DNA of 64,000 bases from Eumeta japonica (taxonomy: Eukaryota; Arthropoda; Insecta; Lepidoptera; Psychidae). This document shows, one piece after another, positions 1 to 13,516 of the stretch. Location: assembly GCA_005406025.1 (NCBI GenBank), contig BGZK01001293.1:62001-126000 (forward strand). Reading direction: 5' to 3'. Position 1 is the stretch's first letter. Each line of letters starts with the position of its first letter. The translations under genes were made by a program, and so were the position numbers. The notes under the pieces were generated by a model, which was given only the letters and a program-made list of their open reading frames with translations, searched no databases and was not told the origin of the DNA.

Positions 1-482
1 ATGGAAAATGATTTGCCCTTATGACAAAGAAAATTAATTGTTTCATTGCCTTTTTATAGGAATCTAACAAATAATGACAAGGAGTTGCCCTGATGATGTG
101 TCCAAACCGAAGATGAAAAAAAATTATGACTATTGGCGCTTTTGCCAATGTAAATTTTCTCATCTTGGGGTGTCGAATTATCAAGCCAAATTCAATTATG
201 AGATCAAGACGACAAGAAAATCACAGTAAAAATAAACATGTCTATCGATTCAACTCTACATGTTCACACCAATAATAAACAAACCATGAAAAGCTTTTAG
301 GATAATCTGAAATAGTTGTTTGACTAATTTCACATTTTTTTATTACAAAACAAATTTTAATTAAAACCAGTGCACAACCTTAATTTTCCCAAACCAAACT
401 CATGTGAGCTCACATGTTTACATGTCAATTTTCATGAGTACCTTGGCAACTCACACCTGTTTTTCTTAATAAAATTGGACTC

Positions 483-859
483 GTGAATATTGATTGGTAT
501 ACGACTATTTGTTTGCCGGAAGTTATTGACGAACTCCGTAAACTTTGTATCATCTTGTACCATGACAATGCCAGTTCTCACAGGCCAAACAGACAAATAA
601 ATTTTTAAAGGAAAAAAGCAAAGAATTTATGATCAATTCTGCATACATTTCCGACCTGGCATCTTGTGATTTTTTATTCGCAAAAATTAAGAATCAATTA
701 TGCGGTCAATGATTTTTATCACCAGAAAAGGCTGTCGAAGAGTATGAAAAACATGTTTCCAACGTCACCAGGGAGGAATGGCCTAAATGTTTTCACAAAT
801 GGTTTCTTCATATGAAAAAGTGCATTTATACTAAGGGAGAATATTTCGAGAAACAGTAA
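483..859 (+). pseudogene. mariner-family transposase C-terminal relic
   Basis: The plus strand encodes, with frame breaks, the C-terminal third of a mariner transposase. The visible blocks are DWYTTICLPEV, ILYHDNASSH (second catalytic Asp), a run ending LASCDFLFAKIKNQL where the third-Asp segment lies, then EEWPKCFHKWF and GEYFEKQ followed by the stop at 857-859. The N-terminal two thirds are absent, and a stop follows the HDNASSH block. It belongs to the same lineage as the copy at 28.8-29.8 kb. It lies downstream of the last Rabaptin exon seen here, so it is probably in the next intron of that gene, on the opposite strand. Confidence 0.8.
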
Positions 860-1027
860 ATTCATTCTTGACCATTAATAGTAATTTTTTTCCCATTCAT
901 TCCAGAAATGTGTGAGCCCAACGTATCTATAGTTTTCAGTATTATTTTTTATTATTGCAACTACCAATGCAATATTTTTTCTTTCGACAAGATGTTTAAT
1001 CCATTATTATGAGAAAATAAAAAATAC

Positions 1028-1138
1028 CAAAGCGTTTTGAAGTTGATTATCAGAATTCCTCAGCTTCTCTTTTAATGCTTTTATTTCTTCCTCTAATGGT
1101 TCAACTAATGAGCGTAGGAGTTCTGCATCTTCTTGACC
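1028..1138 (-). CDS. Rbpn-5: Rabaptin-5 exon 6 (conserved block before second coiled coil)
   Basis: Acceptor TTGTTACAG| and donor GCTTTG|GTATTT enclose 111 bp, phase 0 on both sides. The product starts GQEDAELLRSLVEPLEEEIK and continues through ALKEKLRNSDNQLQ. The pattern QEDAE-x-LRS-x-V-x-P-(M/L)-E-x-EI-x-ALK-(D/E)-KL is characteristic of rabaptins. The next exon is not visible to the left. Confidence 0.85.
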
Positions 1139-4100
1139 CTGTAACAACAAAGAAGAAATTTTTAATTTCAAATCACCTACAAGCTTTCCGTGTGCAGTTT
1201 CACCTATGGGAAAATAGAAAATATTCTTTCACCTTCGCCTTTCATTTTGCTGTCAATCATAATGGCTGGGCCATTATCATTCTGATCTCGGTACTGCTTA
1301 CCCAGTATACTAAAATTTGAAGTTCTTGCATAATAACTATATGTCACCATTGAAGTCTTAAGATTGTTCATCGTAATTTTCATTTTTTATCAAATATATA
1401 CACACAAATATAAAGCACAAATTATAATTTTTTAATTTATTTTTTATGAAATACAGATACACATAGCAAACCAAGGAGAATATAATACAACTTTTTACTT
1501 ATAATATACGAAAAAACTTTTTTCCCCAACCTAATACATGAGTGAAATACTACTCACTACAAACTCATCACAAAATCTCTAAATAGGTACAATTGAGACA
1601 AAAACTGGTTTGATGATAGTACGATATCATGAAATTTGTATTAGTAGAAGCAGAAAAGATATGTAGAATTGAATAGAAGCATGTATTTTGTAAGAAAATT
1701 TGTTTGGGGAATCACAATATAAAGGAAATAATGGGTGAGAGAACACATTGCTACATTTACTGTCCACAAAGGCAAATTACAGGATCCAAAGAATGAGTAT
1801 TTTGAAAGATAAGCTGAAGGAATAGTCTTAGTCAGTGTAAAATAAGTAGACCGGCTAAAAGACAATAGACCAATAAAACTTTTGAGTGAATATGTGTGAT
1901 GAAAGTACTAGCAAAAACTGCAGACTAAATACTTCTGTTAAAAGTGCTAAAAAAATGGAATTCTAGTTAACAGGATGGTAAAAATATAATCTTGGAGTCA
2001 TTTGATTTAAAATGATTATTAGAAAATTATATAATAGGTATTTAAAAAATTTGTAACAATAAGTAAATAGAACTGGCCAAGAGCATACTGGCCGAAGCTA
2101 TTATTACAAAGAAATGCACTACAGATTAGAAAAGTACGTTGTTACACTTTTTCTATATTTCTCACACAGAATAGTTATAAGCACTTTAGTCGCCTATAAT
2201 TAAAAAAACAAGTAAGTATGTCGACTATGACTATTAAATTAGTGTGAATTAAAGTGCATCGCACTTATGTCCTGTTTTTTGAGAAGCCCAGTTTTTTGGC
2301 AATAACTCAAAAACAGTATATCCCACCATGTTAAAAAGAATTTTCATTGAAAGTATTTATTAAGTGTTATCTTTCTCATTTTTTTCATATTTTTTGGATA
2401 TCCGAAATTATTATATTAGAAAATAGAGGGGGGACACAATTTCTGCTACTTTCGGAGCGACTATTTCCGAAATTATTGATGTAATCAGAAAAATTGTTTA
2501 AAAACCTCAAAGAGTTTTTAAAAGAACTGTCGACGTATGTGCCACTCATTGATGCTAGCTGAAAAAATTTTTTCCAGCTTTCCTTTACATGTATAGTGTC
2601 CCCTGTAGAAATGTTTATTTTGATATTTAACTAACAAACTAAGTAGCAGTTCATACAAGATACCTACACTATAAATTTCATCAATATACGTTTTGTACTT
2701 TTTGAATAAAATGCCTGTGACATACGAACGGACGGGCACGATGAAATAATACAGGTACCGTTTTTGTTATTTTGGCTCTGAATCCTAAAAAAGACAATTC
2801 GATTTACTGCAAATGTTTTGACAACTCTATGAGATAGCAAAAAACAAAACAAAATGAAAAAAGAAATAAATTTAGCAAAAAATTTTCTTCAAGTCAACTC
2901 CCAAATCTCTGCCTCCAATGACCATTATTGACTTTTTAATATCGAAAGTAGTACCTATAGTGGATGATGCAGTGACTGTACACTCCGAATATTAATATTG
3001 ATTAATAATAATCTGTTGAATGATTTTTTCAACTTTTCCAATTATTTATGAAACTGTTCATTAATTTTTCTTTTAGATTTATTATTATTTAAAAATATCT
3101 CATGTAGTTTAAATCAAAAGATTTAGATGACAATTTTTCAATAGGTACTTAATATTCCTTTGACAAAATAAAAAAAAAATCACCGTTTTGTCAACAATTA
3201 GTGAATAGAAAATTTTATACAGTTAACTAGACTAAAATGAATGGTATATCAAAAAGGGCTCAAACATCAAACACCTGAAACAGACAGACATTTCAAAACC
3301 ATAATGGATGTTGACGAAGGATAATATATATTTGTGGTCACTGCTTACCCTTCTGGGAAATATATATATAATAAATAGATAAAAACATTATTTTACAAGC
3401 ATTTTCTAATAATATGAAAGCATTGCAAATTCCATACAATACATTGAATTACCACAATAAAATACATTTATCTAAATTCTTCATTTTCATAATAAGTAAG
3501 TGAAAAAAAAAAATCATGCATACTAACATATTTGTTTACCTTCTTGACATTATCTTCCTGCTCAGGTTCTGCACCAAGCTTTCTCGCTATGCTCCGAGTG
3601 ACCGTGTGAACAAGAGCTGCTGGTGCAAGTGACGCATCCTGCCAAATCGAGCGTATACTCATCACTGATATCACAGAACGTGACTTATCCAAAATGTTTA
3701 TGCTCATTTTTCTTTTCATGTCATTTAATGACATCATTTTTAATAACACCAATAAAAATTATACATTCTTTAGGTACGAATTTTTAATATGCAAAACATC
3801 ACAGAAGAGGATGTACATTAAAAGAATTATATGCTTATTGTATATTTGTCTAGATAAATTTAGTTATCAAAAAAAAAAAATTAATAATAATGTTAAATAT
3901 GTTTCATTAGTAATAATATAATTCACATCTATTCAATATATGCACAAGAGAAACTTCAAATCAAATATCAAAAGGCTTCACCACAATATTTTATACTATA
4001 GTATTATTTCAAAAGAACCTTCTCCTACTTTAAATGCTCACAAGAAAGTGTAAACTGTGTAAGAAAATCGATTTTAAATAGTCAAAACCAGTTACTGATA

Positions 4101-7100
4101 TGCAAATTCAATTCGCGGCTGATAACTACTTCCACATTACATACCTTGTGTTGATAAAAATAATGTTTCACAAGTTATAACACCGGTGTTAAGTGAATAT
4201 AAGTGCTCGTAACAAAAGGTAAATGTTTCCTAGAATTTGTTTTTCACCATTTCAATACAATTCAAAAGTATGTTATATTGATGGCCAATCCATTATATAA
4301 GTGACCTTTACATAAAAAAAAAAAAAACTTTTAGCCGTCATGGAATGCCCAGCAAATATGAAACATTTAAGTTAATATTAGTGTATAGTATAGGCATGAC
4401 AACGTAATGCCGTTTGACGTCCCGGCGTTCATGTCGATTTTATTGCCAAGGCGCGCCAATAGATGTTTCACATCAATACTAACTTTCTATTCGCAATTTT
4501 ACCTGCATGCAGGTTCTCCATTCCAGTCCGGTCCCACTATCAATATCTATCTACAAAGAATTCCTATATCTACTAACATTGTCATCTACAATGATGACAA
4601 TGATGATGATAATGTCATGACATCTAAATGCTAGATGGTATTATATGTTTTTTTTACAATTCCACCTTACATGCCACCTAAAAAAACAACCTTAATGGTT
4701 AGAGTTCCTTAAAAAGTTTTGCCAAGATTAAAAGTATATTGTCATTTTGATGATGCAAGTTCATTCTCAAATACCAAGCTATCCCTTTACTAATTTTCAT
4801 TTTAACCTGTTTAGTGCTTTAATGTTAGTGCTAATGCCATAGACATCTACCAGACAAATATGGTCACTTTCAGAATTGTAGTATTAGTATTAATATGGAT
4901 TTAGGAACAACTTGACAGATATTGCATTACATTAGGTGAACAATCATTTCACAATAATCCATTGTTTAAATGAGATTTCAAAATGCTATTTTTCAACACT
5001 AATTTCAACTCCTCGATTATGGAAGTTTTCTATTTACATATATGCAAGTGACTGATTTCCTTCAGTAAAATAACAATGTATTTAAAATGAGTCATTGGAT
5101 GTTAGGATTGTCATGGTACCTTTGCCAGTAATGTATTTAAGTCACTATCGCCAGTAAAAAAATTGCATTTTCAATAGCTACTATCCAAATGGGTACAAAA
5201 TCGTAATATATTCTTCCATCCATGTGGAAAAAACTATATTTAGTATTGCTATCATTAACTCACATAGCATCATATTAAACAAAAAATACATGAAAGCCAT
5301 GATTAAAAATGTGAGAGTTGACAACAAAAGACTCGGTATTAAGTGTGACTATATATTGGTATGTCAAACAAAGACATATAAAGGATTTTATATGTCATTG
5401 TTTATATATTCGTTTGCTGTTCATTTAATCATTTGCTGTTAAATTACCTGAGTAGCCTGTTGCTTGGCGAGTATGTTGAGTTGTTGTTCCAATTCGACGT
5501 TACGCGCACGCACGTGCCGCACTTCCTCGGAACATGCTGTCGACGACGCCTCTACAGTCTCTGTTAAGTAATTAATACTTAAGTATTTATGAAAAATATG
5601 ACAAAAATTAAATATGTATATGATATAACAAACTTATCATATTTGTTATACAAAAAACTTGGGCATAATTTGAAGAATTCTGTGGAATGAAGTTCTTTTT
5701 CATTTTCATTGATGAAAGTAAGGTGGTTAACAATCAATAAGGACACAATCTCATATAAAACTATTGTTTCTAGTATTCACGCAAAACAACATAAAAAATG
5801 AAAGAAGTTTATTATTATCTGAATTGACGCTCACCTTCTTTTTGCCCCCATAACAGACAAAAGCTTGGTAACATGATCGTTTCCCAAAACACAATGGCTA
5901 TAACAAATGGCTAGAATATGATTGTAACAATTTTTTCCTTATCCAATTAATTATAACATGTGATAACACTTTCATATCAAAAAAAGTAAGCACGTAATTA
6001 GTCCCACGCAAACATATGCAAAACACCATTTGTAAAATATAATATTAAAAGTATATTAATTTCTAAAGAATATTACAAGTGTAATTTCCATTATTTATAT
6101 AAAAATAGACTTGGATATATGATAAATTGAATTACAACTATTATTCAAAGTGCATCTCCAAAACAGAGTAAACAATCACAAGATCTAGTAATGCATCATA
6201 CCATGTATGAGCATCTGCAGTGATTGGATTTCATGTTGTTGATTCTCACTAAGAGTTTGGAGTTGTTGAAGCTGTGAACGCAGGCCTAACACCTCCGACT
6301 GCAGTTCCTGTTTCTCGTCTACCATTCTCCTCATTTCTTCTGCAACATATTAACACAATTGTTAAGGCCAGTAGCAAAATAAATAATACATTGTTGTATA
6401 CTCTTACTAATCATTCTTGGATGTGAAATCTCTAACAGAAATATCCAATATTAAGGAACATTCAATAGTGCGTACAAGAACTTGACACTAGGCTGCATTA
6501 GTTCTGTATTATTAAATTAATCCTAATGAACTCACATCTGCTAGACTTGATATTACAATAGGCAAGAGCATGATTTCATACATTTTTTTTTACCTTAATT
6601 ACACTCTAGGTGTGCACTTCGCAGAGAATCAGAAGGCATATTTAGATGTAACTAAACCTATAAACTTACCATTACTCAATAATATGTCTTTACTAATTTT
6701 AAGGTTTATAAATTTCTAATTGAAAATTAGGGTCGCACTTTAATTTATCATACCCTATACTACATTAACACTATGGGAAACTATACCTCTAAAGAGTCCA
6801 AGGTGAAGGAAGATACCTGGTGCAAAATTGAAACTAGTTATGCAAGATTCAAGCCACAAATTCTACACATAACGTTGTGTATCTGTTGTGTATGCATGCA
6901 ACTAGCCTCAACGCAAGAGGAAAGTAATCAGCTAAAATTGTTGATTAGCCGTTTTGATGATGATATTTTTTGGTATCATGGAATGTAAAAAAAAAAACAT
7001 TCAATTACCATGTTTTAAATATCGATATTGCCAGAAATACAGTGTGGTTATATTGAATACTTATTTCAAAATTATAAATTATAGAATTTTGAAAACAAAT

Positions 7101-10100
7101 GTTCCCTAATATTTATATCATTTAAATGTTTTCATTACAAAATATATATATTTTTAATATTACGATTCTATTCATAAATCATAAATATACTATATATCCT
7201 TGTTAATGTTCCAATATCAATTATTATTGGTTAAACATCCAAATTCTTATATTCATGACCAACAGTATGCATATTCTGTAATATTGTTGGGAATATCTTT
7301 GGTTATTCCTTTTATTTAAATTACTTTAGTATTTAATGTGTTCTCTTAAATGTACACTGAAAACGTTAGTTATAATATACATTAAATGACAAATTCCATC
7401 AGTCTGTTCTCTATTCCAGATGTTGTCATAGAAGTTGTTTTCTATTACTTGGATGTCATTTAGTATGCAAAAATTTGAAAATAGAAACACATAATGTGAG
7501 TGCCATAGTGTTCTTCATAAATATGCCTGTAGTTACCAAAATAAGATTAGATTGCTTGAAAAATTCTTCCAAAATCTAATGTCAATAAGCAATGAATATC
7601 ATTATTAAAAAATTAAAATGAGTGTTTTTAATGAATTTTACAGAACTTGTATAATTTAAAATTTTTTTAATTTAATAAAAAAAATGGATGCCTGTAGTAA
7701 TTATAACATTTTATGCATAATGATTGTTTTAAAAAAAGAAATAATGACAAAATTATTTTAAAAGAGATTTATATAGCCTAGTTATTATTTTATTAGGACA
7801 ATTTCTTTAAATATAAAATTGATATCAACCAAACTGTATTTTGGGTGTTACTGTTTAAATCAGAAAAAATGGATAATTCTTTTTTAAGTGAACAATTGGA
7901 AAACAATCAATTTTTTATAATTTCGTAGCATTTTAATTAAAATAGATCTTAACATTCATTCCCATATCTTTACCACTTTATTATGAATCTATGTAAGTTG
8001 AAAGAACTAAAAATTTAAATTAACTCTTTTATCTAACATCGCGGCATTGCTCCCAAATGTGCACAACCATATTTTCTAATAAACTTATTATATTTTCTAA
8101 TAATCCAATAAAATTAAGGTGAGGGGCATATACTGTCTTCAGCTTTTAGCTCTTTTAAAATTACATTGTAATAGCATTAATGTTATCGCAGATGATCTTT
8201 AAACTATTCATGAGAGAAAGAAAAATTTAGTTTAATGTTTGTCAATCACTTAGCCAATAAAATTTAGAAAACCCCTTGCAACATCAGGTAATTTAAAAAA
8301 AAGTGATTGAAGTGCCATGTACTAAGTTTTCCATACTATCACTTAGTGTTAAATATCAATTGAATAGATTGAAATGTTATTTAATTACATTATTATTATT
8401 ATTACATAAATTTACCTTTTTTATAACATCACGGCATTGTTCTCAATAGTGCACATCCATATTTTCTAATAACTTTAACCCAACATCACAGTATAGGTCA
8501 AAAGTCTGGATAGATGTCTGTGATACTTTTTTTTTTTTTAATTTTAATTACTCTAACAGTGGTACAAAATATTAGATATTGGCTGCACTGAAGCCCAAAA
8601 GAAACATGTTTGGCCTGTATGTATGTACATCCATTGCTAAGTTCTCTCTTAACTACTGAACTTATAAACCAATTTTGAAACTGTTAGATTTGTCTTGTTG
8701 GCGCAAGTGTCACTGGGTATATTAAAACTATAAACAAAATGGCAGATTTATGGCACAAAATTAGATTTATTGAAAATTTTTTTTCTTCCAAATACATCAA
8801 GTATGTATATCCAAATGTAGGATTTTAAGAGGGGATTAGAAAAATGTAAGTATTGTTTATATTTAAAAGTAATTTGAAATGATGAATGGTCATAAACTGA
8901 AAGTTTATTTAAATTATTAGGAACAAAAACATTTCAAAGTATTGCTCATCACTAGTGACCACTTTCTCCCATCTTTCTGGCAGTATATGAATTCCGCGTC
9001 GGAAAAATGACATGCCTTTTGAGGCTATCCAAGAATCGATCCATTTTTTAGCTTCTTCATAAGAATGAAAGCGCTGGTCAGCTAGGCCATGTGCCATCAA
9101 ACGAAATAAGTGAAAATCAGAAGGGGCTATGTCAGGCGAATACGGCGAGTGGGGTAGAACTTCCCATTAAAGTGATTCTAGGTAGGTTTTCACTGGTTTT
9201 CCAACATGAGGCCGAGCATTGTCATGTAGCAAAATCACTTTGTCATGTCTCTGCTTGTATAGCGGCCGTTTTTCCTTTAAGGATCGACTTAAATGCATCA
9301 ATTAAAGTCGATAGCGATCCCCCGTGATAGTCCCATTCGGTTTGAGCAGCTCATAATGAATTACACCCTGCTGATCACACCAAATACAGAGAAGTAGCTT
9401 CGAACCATATATATTTAGGTTTTGCAGATGATGTTGATGCATGGCCCCACGATTTTATATGCTTTGAATTATCTACTTTTTAGTGTATTTACTTTTCATC
9501 ACCAGTCACAATGCGGTGCAAAAAACCTTTTTTTTCTGCTATTCAATGGCAGTAGTTCACATCTGAGAAAATGCCTTTCGACGTTTCTCAGTTTCAATTC
9601 ATACAGTACCCAATGTCCTTATTTTTGGATCATTCCTGAAACTTTTAAGCGTTTTGAAACAGTTGACTCATCTACTTGTAATGTTTTTCTAAGTTCTGTT
9701 AGCATCTGACATCGATCTTGATCGAGTAATTCCGCCAACTTTTCATTTTCAAATTTTTCTGTACATCGGAACATTTTTTATCCTCAAGTTCAAAATTATT
9801 ATTTTTGCAGCGTTGAAACCAGTCTCTGTATGTCGCATCCGACAAAGCATTGTCAACATAAGTCTGAGCAAGAATTCTATGTACTTCAGCTGCAGATTTT
9901 TTTTTGAATAAAGTAGTGCAATAAAATTACCCGCAAATACACTTTATTTGGCACAAAAGTAGACATTTTCAGAACTAAGAAAAAATTACTTTGTTTACAC
10001 TAAAGTGAACTACCATACACTAAAATTTAAGGTTAGATACACTACTGCCTTGCATGTGTGTTACCATTCTAAATTCCATGAACAGGGTACTGCTACTGCC

Positions 10101-13100
10101 ATCTTTGAAGAAACAGCGAGAACTTATTTAAGGTCCCAATATATTTTCGTAATCCTGAATGTATGCTTTATCAAACTCATGATAATAAAGCAATCTAGTC
10201 GTGATAATTTAAATTTTATATACAAGTCTGTATAATTATTTTTGAAATTTAAGGATTCAAAGTTTGAAATTTATTTTCTAAATTTCTATGATATATACAT
10301 TCATTCGATTTGTATTAAAAACTCCTCTATATTACCCTCTTTTTATTTATACCAATCAAAGTAAGTGTAAAGAAACAAATTGAATAAGGATATTTTTACA
10401 TCAGGTAACTTTATTGAGAAAAACAATTTTGTTGGTAATCCATCTGGAAGGATGAACAAGGTATCTATCTGCCTTGCAGTTGCATTCTAGTGTTGTATCG
10501 TCAGTCAGTTGTTAATTACTCCTTGTTATCTATGCTGTATTTTTGGTTCCGACAGTTGATTTCCACATGACCATTGCTGATTTATTGGGATTTCTGCTTT
10601 TGCTTGTGATTTGGACTATTGTTATTCTTATTCTTCTTACTGATTTTGGTTGTATGTAAGGACTTTGATTTCTATTGGTGACTTGTACTAATAACAATAA
10701 TAAAATAGTAGCACAATAGCGGGAGAAAGAGGTTTTCAATATAAATTCTTTGTAAACATTTGAGCGGGTGTCATCAAATGAACTTTGATTGGCCCTTATT
10801 ACTTGCTGGACAATTTGAATGTACAAACTTACTTTGAGTTCTTGGAAACCATATTGCCTGGCACATTGGAAGAAATCTCTTTAGATGTTAGAAGGGAAAT
10901 TATTTCATAATGCAATTAGAGATTAAATAAATGCCAAATGACCTCTGTCACATATTTATAACTATCTATCGGCCCCTTAGTAACCCTGTATAGGATTTCG
11001 TATACCTTTGAAACATCCCAATGGCTGGATAGATTTTCATTAGGAAGTCTATCAATTCACGTCAAGTCATGTGATGGTTATAAAAAGAATGGCAGTCATA
11101 AAAGAGAAAATAAAAACAAAATGCATAATGTATTGAGTGTCATATTGTATAGTCAAACTTACGACCATTTTTCCTACACAGTTACAGTAATAACATTTGT
11201 TTAAAAAAATTACACTGAAACTTTAATTAATAATATACCAATAAATGATTATGATTATCAGAAGGAGATATGATGTTGACACTGCTAATAATGAATAAAC
11301 AATACTAGTATATTGTCAAAAGTGAAATAAAAAAAATACATCTATTTTATGATGCATTTACTTTTTAGGGTTCAATAGCCAAAGGCAAGGATGGAACTCT
11401 AGTGATTTCCACATATCTGTCCATCTATTTGTCTGTTCCTATTCCATCTCTATATTGCAGTAATAAACATCATTTTGCTAGAATAGTTTTTATCCTAGTC
11501 CTAGTCCTAGTCCAAAAGATCAATTATTTTTTTTGGATGAAAAATAGTCTGTCACTCTATGGTCATGCAAAAAATATGCATGAAAAAGAAGCAGGGATCT
11601 TATAATCATAACAAATAATAAATATTTTTTTTTATGAAAAATTAGTTATGATATCAAAGTTATTGAATGTATGCTATTTTAAAATATTTAAAACTTTACA
11701 AGAAAATATTATATTAATTGTGTGTATGTATATATTTTTATACTATATCGAGGAGCAAAATAGCTGGCGAGCCAGATGGTTACTGTAGATTATGGATACT
11801 TGGAACCACAAAGGAGTATCAGCCAGCCTCTTGAGAGGGAATAGAATATCTAATGGTGGGGGGAAAGGGTAGAGCAGGCCTAAAGGAGTCCAACTCACTG
11901 AACGAAATGCAACAGAGAAGACTTATTACTTGACTTCCATAATCTGTGAGAGTCATATCTCACTGGTGGAGCCATAGAAAAATATTCTCATAATGACAAT
12001 TTTCATTCATCTTAACAATGAGCATGAGTTCAACGTAACCTTGTAAGTGAAGCAAAAGAAATATGTAAAGATTATACCAAATATAGATCTATACCTCTAT
12101 CTAACCTCTGGATAGTTGTGTTAAGATTTCATTTGTCAGTTAATCAATTCTTTGTTAATTAAAAAAATTTGAATGTAATAAATTTCTTCAAAATTTATCT
12201 GAAAATATTTTAAGTATATTAATTATTCAACAGCCTTTAATATAAAAAGATAATTGTCAAATAAATAATAAATTACTAAATGGAATAATGCAAAGGTTGC
12301 TTCAAAAACAAACGCTATTGTTGGTGATGACACCACTACGAGTTGGCTCATTATGATAATCTTAAGACCCAATTCCCCCAAAACAAAATAATGTTATGAG
12401 TATATACAACTGACCAAATTTATATTGTCTACAGAGCTTTGCAAAGCATCTTAGAGTCCATATTTGGGGTCGCATTAGTACATCTATGCTTTCTCATTTT
12501 ATAGTTAGTGGCTAGATAATATTTGTTGGCCATCTTGAAATGATAGAAAATCAATTCTATTTTCAGATAGAATTACAAAACAATATGCTGAAAAATTCAT
12601 GTGTCTAGTGGCAGTAGCTCTGTTCTGTAAAAAATAATTAAACTGACTGCTCATGCTTCACATTCAAAAATATTTGAATTTGAAGCCAAAATCTTGTACA
12701 GAACCACTTGTAGGTTCAAAATATAATTTTGTGACTTTGCCATCCTTAGTTCCCATTATAGCCTTCGTGGTTATTTTTTTTATGACCATGCAAAAATTTT
12801 TCACTGTATTTGAAAAATCTTCTTATTTATTAAATTCAGTATTTCTATTTCTAGAATTAAAATCAGACAGCGAAGGTATCGATATTTATCATGATAATCT
12901 CTGCCCTGGCCCTCCACATGCATAAGGAATAACACACGGGCTCTGTTACCTCTCCCCATTTGAAATTAGTTTTACTGACATCCACATCATAGAAATAACC
13001 GTGTATTTATCCAAGACAATACAGTAAAACAATGACACAAAAAGCTAGCAACTAAAAAATTAAAAGATGCAAGAATTTGTTTCAGAGATCCTTTGAAAAT

Positions 13101-13516
13101 GTAACTCTTGTAGTAAAATCCTTTAGAGCTCTTTTTAGATACAAACCTTCTTTCTGTAAGAAAAGTTCTTTCATTTTTGCTCGTTGCGCATTAAATTCTT
13201 CAGCCAATTGTTTTCTTTCTGCTTCAAGTAAGCTTCGTCTGTCGGCGACATCTTCAACTTAAAAACAAAAGAAACAAACAACCTCTCTCAGGCATTCTTA
13301 CTAAGCTTAAAGCTTGACTCCTGCACAATCCAAATTTCTACACATTAAACTCGATATTATGTACATAAATATAAACTAAAACTTAAAATCGTGAATAATA
13401 TAGCTTTGACAGTTAATGTTATAATAATGTGGAGGAGTCGTTACATCGATTCGCAAGTTTTTATGTGCAAAAGTTTCAATACCTTTATTTACAATTTCCG
13501 ATTGTTCGCTTGCCAT
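1028..13516 (-). CDS. Rbpn-5: Rabaptin-5 (Rab5 effector), 5' part of the gene, six exons, runs off the left edge
   Basis: Rabaptin-5 binds GTP-loaded Rab5 and the exchange factor Rabex-5 on early endosomes and promotes endosome fusion; this role comes from the family. Six exons join in phase: 13516-13483, 13257-13147, 6339-6202, 5560-5448, 3638-3540 and 1138-1028, 606 bp or 202 codons. All introns are GT-AG. The start ATG gives MASEQSEIVNK. Recognition rests on two blocks: EEFNAQRAKMKELFLQKE (exon 2), matching the conserved N-terminal rabaptin coiled coil, and QEDAELLRSLVEPLEEEIKA (exon 6), matching the block that precedes the next coiled coil. Exons 3 and 4 are heptad-rich, Glu/Gln/Leu-rich coiled coil. 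Intron 2 (6.8 kb) holds a mariner relic and intron 5 a dispersed repeat. The Rab5- and Rabex-binding C-terminal parts are outside the window. Golgins are the main alternative, but the two blocks fit rabaptin much better. Confidence 0.82.
2073..2792 (+). repeat. dispersed lepidopteran repeat, copy A (in Rabaptin intron 5)
   Basis: This roughly 720-bp repeat is shared with 54375-55096 and, in part, 14447-14527. Shared landmarks in order are AAAGAAATGCACTACAGAT, CACACAGAATAG, GGCAATAACTCAAA, TTTTTGAATAAAATGCCTGTG, an ACGGACGGGC stretch, and an end like GGAACCCTAAAA. I recall related sequences as common in lepidopteran genomes but cannot assign a class. Short ORFs within it on the minus strand look incidental. 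Confidence 0.75.
3540..3638 (-). CDS. Rbpn-5: Rabaptin-5 exon 5
   Basis: Acceptor TTTGGCAG| and donor AAGAAG|GTAAAC enclose 99 bp, phase 0 on both sides. The product starts DASLAPAALVHTVTRSIARK and ends PEQEDNVKK. The frame is also open upstream of the acceptor, so the exon start rests on phase matching to exon 4 and could be placed differently. Confidence 0.7.
5448..5560 (-). CDS. Rbpn-5: Rabaptin-5 exon 4 (coiled coil)
   Basis: Acceptor CTTAACAG| and donor ACTCAG|GTAATT enclose 113 bp, phase 1 to phase 0. The product includes EEVRHVRARNVELEQQLNIL and ends AKQQATQ, again a coiled coil. It is noticeably GC-richer than the flanking introns, which supports it as coding. Confidence 0.78.
6202..6339 (-). 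CDS. Rbpn-5: Rabaptin-5 exon 3 (coiled coil)
   Basis: Acceptor GTTGCAG| and donor CATG|GTATGA enclose 138 bp, phase 1 to phase 1. The product begins EEMRRMVDEKQELQSEVLGL and continues through SQLQQLQTLSENQQHEIQSL, a continuous heptad pattern rich in Leu, Gln and Glu, as expected between the first two conserved rabaptin blocks. Confidence 0.78.
8909..9966 (-). pseudogene. mariner transposase relic (mauritiana/cecropia-like), in Rabaptin intron 2
   Basis: The minus strand begins MSTFVPNKVYLR (ATG at 9966-9964). It continues through a recognisable helix-turn-helix region (DWFQRCKNN, then LAELLDQDRCQMLTELRKTL, then STVSKRLKVSG), HRIVTGDEK with the first catalytic Asp, and a C terminus of HGLADQRFHSYEEAKKWIDS followed by RRGIHILPERWEKVV and SDEQYFE. 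Several frameshifts and in-frame stops interrupt it. Length (about 1.06 kb) matches a full mariner ORF, so it was inserted whole and then decayed. Terminal repeats were not found with confidence. Confidence 0.85.
13147..13257 (-). CDS. Rbpn-5: Rabaptin-5 exon 2 (conserved N-terminal coiled coil)
   Basis: Acceptor TTTTTAAG| and donor GAAG|GTTTGT enclose 111 bp (phase 1 in, phase 1 out). The translation contains LLEAERKQLAEEFNAQRAKM and ends KELFLQKE. This is the most diagnostic rabaptin block in the window, with the family pattern EFN-x-(K/Q)RAK-x-KEL-(Y/F)-L-x-KE. Confidence 0.85.
13483..13516 (-). CDS. Rbpn-5: Rabaptin-5 exon 1 (start codon)
   Basis: The exon encodes MASEQSEIVNK plus the first base of the next codon, followed by the donor AAAG|GTATTG. 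The split codon joins G to TT at exon 2 and continues KVEDVADRR. The ATG context is GCACGATGG, with a purine at -3 and G at +4. The exon has only 34 coding bases and was chosen because its phase fits exon 2 exactly. No TATA box is evident upstream. Confidence 0.72.

Noticed and set aside
2518..2852. Minus-strand ORFs of 73 and 62 codons
   Set aside because: Inside dispersed repeat copy A and not maintained in copy B.
9091..9709. Plus-strand ORFs of 78 and 95 codons
   Set aside because: Antisense to the mariner relic.
10530..10826. 98-codon minus-strand ORF with a basic C-terminal part
   Set aside because: Loosely gag-like in composition but with no motif; not enough to call an element.
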